This document shows, piece after piece, positions 8,827 to 17,039 of a stretch of DNA of 64,000 nucleotides; positions within the stretch are counted from its first letter, which is position 1, and every line of letters starts with the position of its first letter. Made by a program: the position numbers and the translations under genes. Location: assembly GCF_004366735.1 (NCBI RefSeq), contig NZ_SOQX01000001.1, forward strand, positions 372,001 through 436,000, given 5' to 3'. This DNA is from Thiohalophilus thiocyanatoxydans. GTDB lineage: Bacteria; Pseudomonadota; Gammaproteobacteria; UBA6429; Thiohalophilaceae. Under the pieces are notes generated by a model. That model made no database searches. It was given only the letters and a program-made list of their open reading frames with translations, and was not told the DNA's origin.

Positions 8827-11414
8827 AGCGTTATCTTAGCCTGATCCTGGTACTGGTTGTCGTGCTTGTGTTGTTGCTGACAGGCGGGTGGTGGCTTAAT
8901 GAAACCGGCTTCACGCGCAGCCAGGAGATTCGGGTCGGCCTGTATGACAACCGGCCCAAAGTCTATCGTGATACGCAGGGTCAGCCCGCCGGCTTGTTTG
9001 TTGAGTTGTTGCAGGGCATAGCCAGGCGGGAAGGCTGGCAGTTACACTTTGTCGACTGTAAATGGCACGATTGTCTGAAGCGACTGGAGAGCGGGGATAT
9101 CGATCTGATGCCGGATGTGGCGCTGAACGAAGCTCGCGATCTGCGTTTCGACTTTCACCGCATTCCGGTTACACATAGCTGGTCGGAGATATGGAGCCAG
9201 TCTGGTCTCAGACTGCTGGCGCTGCCGCACCTCGATGGACGACGTATCGCGGTACTGCGCGGGGCAGTGCAGCAGCGGGCGTTAAAAAAGATGATGGCCG
9301 GCTATGACCTGGAGTATACCCCGGTGCTGGTCGACAGTCTGGCCGAGGGTTTTGAAGCAGTGGCCGAGGGTCGGGCGGATGTCGTGGTCAGTAACAGTTA
9401 TTTTGCCGGCATCAACGGTCCCCGTTACAAGTTGCAGGAAACGCCGATCGTTTTTGATCCCGCAAGTTTGTACTATGCCACGCCCGAGGGGAAAAACAGT
9501 GCATTGCTTGAGCAAATCGATTTTTATCTGGAACGCTGGCGCCAGGACAAGGAGTCCCTCTATTTTACCGCGCTCAAAAACGCGATGGTGCGCTCACATG
9601 AAACCCTGATGCCCGAATCAGTGCGTTGGATACTGGGGCTTGTTATTACCCTTGTCCTGTTGTTGTTGATTATGAGCACATTGATGCGTCGCGAGGTACG
9701 TCGGCGTACGACTGAGCTGGATATGACGAATCGTCGATTCGATCACCTGCTACGCACCAGTCCGGTCGTGCTCTACCAGCTCCAGGTCAGTGAGGCCGGC
9801 ATCGTCAAGCCACTGTGGATCAGCGAAAATCTGCCGCGCCTGTTTGGTTATAAACCGCTGGATGTTTTTCAACCCAACTGGTGGCAACAAACCATACACC
9901 CGGACGATCTTGATGCGGCGCGTAACGGGCTGATCCAGGTACAATATAATGGCCATATGGTGCATGAATACCGCATTTTCGACGCCGGTGGGCAATTACG
10001 GTATATCCGCGATGAAATGCAATATCTGCCAGACAAGAACCGGCAACAGGGTGAAATTGTTGGTTCCTGGAGTGATTTGACCGAGTCACACGAGCAGGCC
10101 GCCAGCCTGCGCTACCTGGCCAATTACGACTCACTTACCGGGCTACCCAATCGCACATTGCTGTATGAGCGGTTAAGCGAGACTCTTCAGCGGTCTTATG
10201 AACCCAAACACCATGCTGCGGTGCTGTATATTGATCTGGACAGTTTCAAAAATATTAATGAAACGATGGGTTTTTCTTTTGGTGATGAACTGTTGATCCT
10301 GGCCAGCGAGCGGATGAAAAATATGTTGCGCCCCGGCGATACACTGGCACGAACCGGCAGCGATGAATTCATTATGGTGGTCGAAAATGCCAGTGCCGAA
10401 CTGGCAGCAGAAACCGCGCATCATTTATTACAACGCTTCTCTGTCCCGCTGGTAGTGGATGACGACGAGCTGGTAGTGACCCTGAGTATTGGTATCAGTC
10501 TGTACCCCGATGACGGCGGGGATCACGAAACCCTGTTGCGCCATGCCGAAATTGCGCTCAACGCGGCCAAAAACGAGGGGCGCAACAGTCTTTATTTCTT
10601 CTCTTCTTCCCTTTCGGAAGGTATTCGGGAACGTCTGTTACTGGAAAATGACCTGCGCCACGCGGTCGAACGGAATCAGCTGGTCCTCCATTACCAACCA
10701 CAGATCGATCTGCACAGCGGCAGACTCGTCGGTGTTGAGGCGTTGCTACGCTGGGAGCATCACCAGCTGGGCATTTTGTCACCGGATCGGTTCATCCCGC
10801 TGGCCGAGCAGACCGGTATTATTGGTGAAGTCGGCTCCTGGGTACTGCAAGAAGCCTGTCGGCAGATAATACAATGGGATCGCGAGGATTGTTATATCCC
10901 GCGGGTAGGGGTCAATCTCGCCGTACAACAGATCGAAAGTGGGCTGCTGGTCCGTCAGGTTAAAGCCGCCATGCAGCAAGCCGGAATACAGGGTGAAAGA
11001 CTGGAACTGGAGGTAACCGAGTCGACCATCATGCGGGAACCGGACAAAGCCACCGAAGCGATGAAGGCATTTCGCAACCTGGGTATCAAGCTCACTATCG
11101 ATGACTTTGGCACCGGCTATTCCAGCCTGGCCTATTTAAAACGGCTGCCGCTGGATCGGCTCAAGATTGATCGCTCATTCGTGATGGATATCGGCGCGCA
11201 TAGCGGTAACGAGGCGATCTGTCGCACTATCATCAACCTGGCTCGTAGTCTGGGTCTGGAGACCGTCGCCGAAGGGGTCGAGGAACAGCACCACGCCGAT
11301 TTCCTGCAGCGCGAAGGCTGCGACATCGCCCAGGGTTATTTCTACAGCAAACCCCTGCCACCGGATGAGCTGGCCGAGCAATGCAAGGCTTGGGTGAAAA
11401 GTTCTGAGTGCTGA
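8823..11414 (+). CDS. Hybrid sensor: solute-binding domain, PAS, degenerate GGDEF, EAL
   Basis: The 863-residue protein has an N-terminal membrane anchor, a periplasmic type 3 solute-binding domain (about 36-255, EIRVGLYDNRPKVYRDTQGQ at its start), a second TM near 268-285, a PAS domain (about 300-420), a GGDEF domain (about 440-595) and an EAL domain (about 610-855). The cyclase motif reads GSDEF instead of GGDEF, so cyclase activity is doubtful, though an RPGD I-site remains. The EAL domain looks active: EALLRW, the DDFGTGYSS loop and ETVAEGVE are intact. The likely activity is cyclic-di-GMP hydrolysis tuned by a periplasmic ligand. The last residues (KSSEC) and the stop codon are contributed by a heptad repeat. 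Confidence 0.88.
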   Translation: MKRYLSLILVLVVVLVLLLTGGWWLNETGFTRSQEIRVGLYDNRPKVYRDTQGQPAGLFVELLQGIARREGWQLHFVDCKWHDCLKRLESGDIDLMPDVALNEARDLRFDFHRIPVTHSWSEIWSQSGLRLLALPHLDGRRIAVLRGAVQQRALKKMMAGYDLEYTPVLVDSLAEGFEAVAEGRADVVVSNSYFAGINGPRYKLQETPIVFDPASLYYATPEGKNSALLEQIDFYLERWRQDKESLYFTALKNAMVRSHETLMPESVRWILGLVITLVLLLLIMSTLMRREVRRRTTELDMTNRRFDHLLRTSPVVLYQLQVSEAGIVKPLWISENLPRLFGYKPLDVFQPNWWQQTIHPDDLDAARNGLIQVQYNGHMVHEYRIFDAGGQLRYIRDEMQYLPDKNRQQGEIVGSWSDLTESHEQAASLRYLANYDSLTGLPNRTLLYERLSETLQRSYEPKHHAAVLYIDLDSFKNINETMGFSFGDELLILASERMKNMLRPGDTLARTGSDEFIMVVENASAELAAETAHHLLQRFSVPLVVDDDELVVTLSIGISLYPDDGGDHETLLRHAEIALNAAKNEGRNSLYFFSSSLSEGIRERLLLENDLRHAVERNQLVLHYQPQIDLHSGRLVGVEALLRWEHHQLGILSPDRFIPLAEQTGIIGEVGSWVLQEACRQIIQWDREDCYIPRVGVNLAVQQIESGLLVRQVKAAMQQAGIQGERLELEVTESTIMREPDKATEAMKAFRNLGIKLTIDDFGTGYSSLAYLKRLPLDRLKIDRSFVMDIGAHSGNEAICRTIINLARSLGLETVAEGVEEQHHADFLQREGCDIAQGYFYSKPLPPDELAEQCKAWVKSSEC

Positions 11415-11747
11415 GTCCTGAGTCCTGAGTTCTTGGTACTTGGTGTCGTAGGTCAGGTTGCGCGAGAGCGCTACCTGACGTCCTCTCGCCAGCAGAACCT
11501 GCACAACCACCGCTGATTTTTACCACGAAGACACGAAGTCTCGAAGTGTATTAATATTTTTCTTCGTGTCTTCGTGGTAATACAAAGTAGTCGGATCTCA
11601 GAACTTAGAACTTAGAACTCAGAACTCAGATCGGTAGGCCCGATATAGCAAAGCGGTATCGGGCATTTCCCCGGGTTGCCGGACACCGCGGAGTTTGTGC
11701 CCGAAGGTGCTATGTCCGGCCTACCTACTCAGCACTCAGAACTATTC
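11402..11747. repeat. Mosaic of nested palindromic and heptad repeats
   Basis: From left to right: CTGAGTN heptads (11402-11435), a GTCAGGT/ACCTGAC hairpin (about 11450-11481), a perfect 18-base inverted repeat TACCACGAAGACACGAAG (11521-11538 and 11562-11579), GAACTNA heptads (about 11599-11630, the complement of the first array), a hairpin beginning GGTAGGCCCGATA and closing near GGCCTACC (about 11633-11725), and a last ACTCAG unit. The outer heptads flank the palindromes symmetrically. No gene is present apart from the extreme 3-prime end of the broken gpmA at the right. Confidence 0.8.
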
Positions 11748-12500
11748 TTAAGCCACCCGGTGTTTCTGCCCGTCAAGGTAATGCCAATCCAGCGGCGAAC
11801 CATCACGCTTGAAGTAATAGACGATCGGCATGGCGGTCGGTATCTCAAAGCGTTCGACCTATTCCTCGCTCATGTTCGCCAGTGCCATGATCAGCGCACG
11901 CAGGGTATTGCCGTGGGCGCTGATCAGCAGCCGTTCACCACGGCGAATGCGTGGTTCGATCTCCGATTGCCAGTAGCGCATCACCCGTGCGCGGGTCTCG
12001 GCCAGGTTCTCCACATCCGGCAGAGCGGGCGGGTCGATATCGTGGCACAGGGGATCGTGGCAGCTGTGACGGGGATCGTCTCGCGTTAATGCCCCGGCGC
12101 GATCGTGATAACCCCGGCGCCAGCGCCAGACCTGTGCTTCGCCGTGGTGTTTGATCGCCTCACCCTTGTCCAGTCCGGTCAGGGTACCGTAATGGCGCTC
12201 GTTCAGCTGCCAGGCCTGTTCGCGCGGAATCTCATTCTGACCCAGCTCTTCGAGCAGGCTATCCAGCGTGGTCACCGCCCGCCGCAGGCGAGAGCTGTAT
12301 GCGGCATCGAAGACGTATCCCTGCTCGTGCAGGCGGTGGCCGGCGGCATGGGCCTTGGCAATCCCGGCGTCGGTCAGTGGGGGATCGGCCCAGCCGGTGA
12401 AGCGGTTCTCCCGGTTCCACTGGCTCTGGGCGTGGCGAATCAGCACCACCGGCACGCGGCCGGTCCTCTGATGGGTGGTTTGGTTGGTATTCGTGTTCAT
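11748..12500 (-). pseudogene. gpmA: 2,3-bisphosphoglycerate-dependent phosphoglycerate mutase, interrupted by an in-frame stop
   Basis: The frame encodes the glycolytic/gluconeogenic mutase interconverting 3- and 2-phosphoglycerate. The first 213 codons look sound: the RH motif (LIRHAQSQWNRENRFTGW), the ERHYGTLTGLDKGE segment and the second catalytic His in SAHGNTLRALI. A TAG at 11859-11861 follows NMSEE. Beyond it the same frame continues with the expected family C-terminus (VERFEIPTAMPIVYYFKRDG and onward) to TAA at 11748. A single GAG or CAG to TAG change explains it. The lost tail is about 36 residues and the family needs it near the active site, so the product is probably impaired. A sequencing error or suppression is possible. 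The gene is divergent from oxyR. Confidence 0.85.
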
Positions 12501-12540
12501 AGCTGCAACATAGGCTCCTCTGCTTTATTTTCAAAATCGT

Positions 12541-12568
12541 TTGTTTATACTGTAATCATCGGTATTAC
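12541..12568 (+). promoter_or_regulatory. Candidate oxyR promoter
   Basis: TTGTTT (12541-12546) and TATTAC (12563-12568) are separated by 16 bases and lie 27 bases before the GTG of oxyR, in the gap shared with the divergent gpmA. AT-rich sequence with ATAG-like elements nearby could hold an autoregulatory OxyR site. Match quality is moderate. Confidence 0.4.
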
Positions 12569-12594
12569 CTATTACAGGGGCGCCCCGAAAAACC

Positions 12595-13515
12595 GTGAAT
12601 CTCAGAGACCTGCAGTACATCATTGCCGTGGCCGAAACCCGCCACTTCGGCAAGGCGGCCGGGCGCTGCTTCGTCAGCCAGCCGACCCTGAGCGGGCAGA
12701 TCAAAAAGCTCGAGGAGTCGCTGGGGGTGGCGATCTTCGAGCGCACCAACCGCTCGGTGGAGGTGACCCCCATCGGCGAGGAAATTCTGCGTCATGCCCG
12801 GCTGATGATGGAGCAGATGAACGCCATCGAGCAGCTGGCGCAGGCTCACCAGGATCCGCTGGCCGGCCCCCTGCGCCTGGGTGCCATTCCCACCATCAGT
12901 CCCTATCTGATGCCGCTGATCCTGATGCCCCTCAAGCAGCAGTATCCGCAGCTCAAGCTGGTTCTCTCCGAGGAGATGACCGACACCCTGATCCGGCGCC
13001 TGCAATACCATGAGATCGACGCCGCCCTGCTGGCCACCCCGGTGGACGAACCCGAGCTGGCGCAGATGCCGTTATATGACGAGCCGTTCTGGCTGGCCCA
13101 TCCGCGCGATCACGCTTTTTATAATAAGGAGACCATCACCCGCGAGGATCTGGAAAACACGGAGCTGCTGTTGCTAGCCGAAGGCCACTGCCTGGCCAAA
13201 CAGGCGATGGAGGTGTGCCGGTTAAAGGAGCGCAGTGAACGCGGCGAGATGGCCGATCTGCGTGCCGCCAGCCTGGAAACCCTGCTGCAACTGGTTGGTG
13301 CCGGTTTTGGTTCCACCCTGGTGCCGGCGCTGGCCATGCGCGGCAGCTGGATCACCGGCAGCGGCATCGTCACCCGCCAGCTCGATCTGCCCGACGCCTA
13401 CCGCCGCGTGTCACTGGTCTACCGCGCCAGCTACCCGCGTATGGAAGCCCTGCATACCCTGGCCAAGGTCATTCTCCAGCAGTTGCCCAACACGGTCACC
13501 CCGTTATCCTCATAA
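12595..13515 (+). CDS. oxyR: Hydrogen peroxide-sensing LysR regulator OxyR
   Basis: The 306-residue cytoplasmic transcription factor has an N-terminal LysR helix-turn-helix (about 1-60, FGKAAGRCFVSQPTLSGQIKKL) and a C-terminal sensing domain. The two redox cysteines that form the peroxide-induced disulfide in OxyR are present in the expected spacing, GHCLAKQAMEVC, at about residues 200 and 209. The signature region SLETLLQLVGAGFG STLVP is also typical. The start is GTG, with the DNA-binding domain beginning immediately. It is divergent from the damaged gpmA. The peroxiredoxin at the right edge of the window is a plausible functional companion but not a neighbour. Confidence 0.93.
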   Translation: MNLRDLQYIIAVAETRHFGKAAGRCFVSQPTLSGQIKKLEESLGVAIFERTNRSVEVTPIGEEILRHARLMMEQMNAIEQLAQAHQDPLAGPLRLGAIPTISPYLMPLILMPLKQQYPQLKLVLSEEMTDTLIRRLQYHEIDAALLATPVDEPELAQMPLYDEPFWLAHPRDHAFYNKETITREDLENTELLLLAEGHCLAKQAMEVCRLKERSERGEMADLRAASLETLLQLVGAGFGSTLVPALAMRGSWITGSGIVTRQLDLPDAYRRVSLVYRASYPRMEALHTLAKVILQQLPNTVTPLSS

Positions 13516-13887
13516 GTCTGTGATAGCGGGCGTCGACAGTGAACCACCTTGTCCCTGTACGAAGGCTTTAAAAAGGAGGGGCTGTGATCGCGGTAGTTTT
13601 GTTCAAATGGCGCAGCTCTTAAGTAACGACACACATTGCACAGCGTGAGTTTAATAGGGGTATTCAGGGGCGACACTACCTTTCCCGTTGCGAGTGTTGT
13701 CGAACAAGAACCGGGTGAGCTTATAAAACTTATTGATAAGAATGACGGGTCTACTACATTATATACGAGGTATCGTTGCCAAATACACAGTGTCAACATA
13801 AAGTGACAGAGAAAATGTTGTATCACTGATACTCAATTAGCTCCGCAACCAGAGCCAGAAAGACGTTGATACTTCTTATCACCGCGC
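13516..13887. other. Gene-free stretch between oxyR and a GGDEF-EAL gene
   Basis: 372 bases with a drop in GC toward the right and no convincing open frame. It presumably holds the promoter of the next gene. I see no clear repeat, terminator or riboswitch. Confidence 0.5.
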
Positions 13888-16257
13888 ATGACCGGTGCCG
13901 ACAGGCAGCAGGTTAATACGTTACCGGAAGAGCCGTTTATCGTGAGTCCTTATCAAGAAACCGACAACCCGGCTGAGTCCGATAATTCCAGGCGGCCTAT
14001 TCTGTGGCTGTTTATTCTGCTGACGGTGATGGCGTTAATCGGTTTTTCCATCTCGGCCTGGCAGCTGTGGGTGGATGCCAAACGCGATGCGCGCGACAAA
14101 CTGGGTTACGTTAACCGGCAGCTCGTGCAGGGAACCCGCGCGACGTTTATCAAGCACGAGACCGTTCTGCGTATCGTGGGCGAAGAGCTGGTGCGTTCCG
14201 GCGCGCTGGAGAACCCGGAACAGGGACGTGACATTATCGAGGATATGCAACGTACTGATCCGGGCATGGTGGGCTTTGGCCTCGCCGCGCCCAATGGCCA
14301 GCTGTTGATCGTCAGCGGTGTGCCTGAGGGCAAATCCCTGCCCAACCTGATGGAACAGGAGGTATCTGTCGACAGTTTCCACCAGGCACTGAACAGTGAC
14401 GGGCTGGTGGCGGGGCGGCCCTATTTCATGCCCCTGCTCGATGACTGGGTGATCCCGATACGAACCACAATCAAAGATGCCAACAGCGAGCCAGTGGCGG
14501 TGATGACCGCCGGTTATCAGATTACCGGAGGCACTACCGCCTGGGGCGGGTTGGAACTGCCTGAAGAGGTCGGCGTTGGCATGATCCGGTCCGATGGGTA
14601 CCTGCAGTACGCGCATTTCATCCAGAACGAGGCTATCTCGCGCCAACATCTGGATGAGATTTACTCTTCGCCAAGTGTTAGTTATATCATCGAGGCCCTT
14701 GAGAAGAACAAAGCACAGGAGGGGTTCATCGCGCTGGAGAAGGGATTCAGCGCCGATGATCTCTTGCTTGCGTATGAATATCTGCCGGATTACAACCTGT
14801 ACGCGATAACCGCCCTGCCGCAGGCCCGTATTGTTAAAGAGTTTTTACATAAGCTTGCTCCCTGGATCGCACTGATGAGCATTTATCTGGCTCTGGGTTT
14901 TATCGGTTATCGTTCGGCACTGACCACGCAACGTAAAAACGAGAATCAGCTGGCGTATCTGGCACATCATGATTCGTTGACCGACCTGCCCAACCGTACA
15001 TTGATGCGTGATCGTCTCGAGCAGGCGTTGAAAATTGCTCACCGCGAACATGAACATGTGGCCCTGTTGTTCATCGACCTTGACCGTTTCAAGGAGATTA
15101 ACGACCAGCATGGTCACGCCCATGGCGATGCATTACTCCAGGTGATTGCCCCGCGCCTGCAGCAGGCAGTGCGCCCCAGCGATACCGTGGCACGCCTCGG
15201 TGGCGACGAGTTTCTGATTATTTTGCCCGACATACATAACGGAAGTTCGCTGGAAAAGCTTCTGATGCGAATACGTGAGCAGCTTGTTCAACCGATTACG
15301 CTCAACCAGATCGAGCATCGGATATCGGCCAGTATTGGCGTGGCTATTTACCCGGACGATGCAGAGAATGCCGATGAACTGTTGCGTTATGGTGACATTG
15401 CTCTGTTCGAGGCCAAGGACCGGGGACGTGACTGCCATGCCTATTACGACTCGCAACTCAACGAACGTGCGCAGCGCCGTTCCGCGTTGCGTGAAGCCCT
15501 GGAACGGGCGCTCAGCGAGCGAGCTCTGTATGTACATTATCAGCCGCAACTCTCTGCCAAAGCCAGTGAAGTCGAATGTGTCGAAGCGCTGGTACGCTGG
15601 GAGAGTGACAAGTTCGGCGCCGTTTCTCCCGAGGAGTTCATTCCACTGGCCGAGGAATCAGGGCTGATCAACGAACTGGGTGAGTTCGTTCTCAATCAGG
15701 CCCTGGCGGATGTGCAGGAACTCAATCGACGTTGCGAGACTGATATCAGGCTGTCGGTCAATATCTCGGCGCAGCAAATGCTGGATTCGAAAATTGTGAG
15801 CAAAATACGCGAGGCACTGGATGCCGCGAACTTTTCTCCCGAGGCACTCACCCTGGAGTTGACCGAAACCGTGCTGATTCAGGAATTCGATCGCATTGCC
15901 AGTGAACTGCGTACCCTGCGTGACATGGGAATCGATATTGCTATCGACGACTTCGGCACCGGCTATTCCTCGCTCTCTTATCTTAACCGGTTACCGATCT
16001 CGGAACTGAAGATCGATCGCAGCTTCGTGCGCGATATCGATCAGAACAAGTATAACCGCAAACTCATTGCCTCGATTATTGCGCTGGGTAAAGGCCATGA
16101 GGTCAGGCTGGTCGCCGAGGGGGTAGAAACTTCCTCCCAGGCAATCTTGTTACGCGAGCTTGGCTGTCATCTTCTACAGGGCTTTCACTTCGCTCGCCCG
16201 ATGTCTATTGACAAGCTGATCGATTTTGTTGGTTATGGCGATCATTCCGATGTCTGA
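13888..16257 (+). CDS. Membrane GGDEF-EAL protein with periplasmic sensor
   Basis: The 789-residue protein has a cytoplasmic tail, TM near 33-55, a periplasmic domain of about 265 residues (CHASE/Cache-like, with VGFGLAAPNGQLLIVSG as in PDC folds), and a second TM near 325-345. The GGDEF domain has the intact motif GGDEF near residue 438 and I-site RPSD. The EAL domain (from about 540) keeps EALVRW near 565, DDFGTGYSS and LVAEGVET. Both synthesis and breakdown of cyclic di-GMP are therefore possible. The ATG at 13888 lacks a clear ribosome-binding site. A GTG at 13942 preceded by GGAAGAG is an alternative that would drop 18 residues. The gene is monocistronic. Confidence 0.88.
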   Translation: MTGADRQQVNTLPEEPFIVSPYQETDNPAESDNSRRPILWLFILLTVMALIGFSISAWQLWVDAKRDARDKLGYVNRQLVQGTRATFIKHETVLRIVGEELVRSGALENPEQGRDIIEDMQRTDPGMVGFGLAAPNGQLLIVSGVPEGKSLPNLMEQEVSVDSFHQALNSDGLVAGRPYFMPLLDDWVIPIRTTIKDANSEPVAVMTAGYQITGGTTAWGGLELPEEVGVGMIRSDGYLQYAHFIQNEAISRQHLDEIYSSPSVSYIIEALEKNKAQEGFIALEKGFSADDLLLAYEYLPDYNLYAITALPQARIVKEFLHKLAPWIALMSIYLALGFIGYRSALTTQRKNENQLAYLAHHDSLTDLPNRTLMRDRLEQALKIAHREHEHVALLFIDLDRFKEINDQHGHAHGDALLQVIAPRLQQAVRPSDTVARLGGDEFLIILPDIHNGSSLEKLLMRIREQLVQPITLNQIEHRISASIGVAIYPDDAENADELLRYGDIALFEAKDRGRDCHAYYDSQLNERAQRRSALREALERALSERALYVHYQPQLSAKASEVECVEALVRWESDKFGAVSPEEFIPLAEESGLINELGEFVLNQALADVQELNRRCETDIRLSVNISAQQMLDSKIVSKIREALDAANFSPEALTLELTETVLIQEFDRIASELRTLRDMGIDIAIDDFGTGYSSLSYLNRLPISELKIDRSFVRDIDQNKYNRKLIASIIALGKGHEVRLVAEGVETSSQAILLRELGCHLLQGFHFARPMSIDKLIDFVGYGDHSDV

Positions 16258-16422
16258 GCGCATACTCACCCGATGTCTGCCCGAAGAGCAGCCATTGTTG
16301 CGAGGTGGAAGGAAAGCTCACAGGCGAGTGGCCGGACCCATGAGCAGTATCGAACACCTGGAACTGGCACCGGGTTTTATATCCGGCTATGATATATTAA
16401 ATAACCACGTTGGAGACGCAAA

Positions 16423-17019
16423 ATGGATATTTCGACAATCGTGACCCTGGTGGTACTGGTCATCATCGTGGTGTACATCATCGCGGTTTACAACCGCCTG
16501 GTGGCGCTGCAGAATCGTTTCAAGAACGCCTTTGCCCAGATCGAGGTACAGCTCAAGCGCCGTTATGATCTGATTCCCAATCTGGTGGAAACCGCCAAGG
16601 GCTATCTCAAGCACGAACGTGAAACCCTCGATGCCGTCGTGCAGGCGCGCAACGCGGCGCAGCAGGGGCTGGATCAGGCGCATGACGATCCCGGCAACCC
16701 GCAGGCAATCGATAACCTCAGCCAGGCTGAAGGCAATCTGGCCGGCGCGCTGGGGCGCTTTAACCTGGTGGTCGAGGCCTATCCCGATCTCAAGGCCAAC
16801 CAGAACATGATGCAGCTTAATGAGGAGCTGACCAGCACCGAAAACAAGGTCGCCTTCGCCCGTCAGGCGTTTAACGATGCCGTGATGGCCTACAACACCT
16901 ACAAGCAGTCCTTCCCGCAGACTGTGTTCGCCGGCCTGTTCGGCCACGGCCAGGATGCCCATCTGCTGGAGTTCGAAGACAGCGCCGAGATCCAGGCCGC
17001 GCCCAGCGTCTCGTTTTGA
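16423..17019 (+). CDS. LemA family protein
   Basis: The 198-residue protein has an N-terminal membrane anchor (about residues 5-25, TIVTLVVLVIIVVYIIAVYN) and the LemA core of long helices, including QNRFKNAFAQIEVQLKRRYD and LIPNLVETAKGY, highly typical of the family. LemA proteins are membrane-anchored helical proteins of unsettled role, commonly encoded next to M48 peptidases or TPM-domain proteins. Here the M48 gene starts 20 bases downstream, so the two are a co-transcribed pair. TGGAGAC precedes the ATG. Confidence 0.9.
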   Translation: MDISTIVTLVVLVIIVVYIIAVYNRLVALQNRFKNAFAQIEVQLKRRYDLIPNLVETAKGYLKHERETLDAVVQARNAAQQGLDQAHDDPGNPQAIDNLSQAEGNLAGALGRFNLVVEAYPDLKANQNMMQLNEELTSTENKVAFARQAFNDAVMAYNTYKQSFPQTVFAGLFGHGQDAHLLEFEDSAEIQAAPSVSF

Positions 17020-17039
17020 TAAAGCTGTTACGCTAGGCC

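Noticed and set aside
12105-13013. 302-codon open frame on the plus strand
   Set aside because: It runs antisense across gpmA and out of frame through oxyR, both clearly real, and its protein is low-complexity Arg/Gly/Pro sequence.
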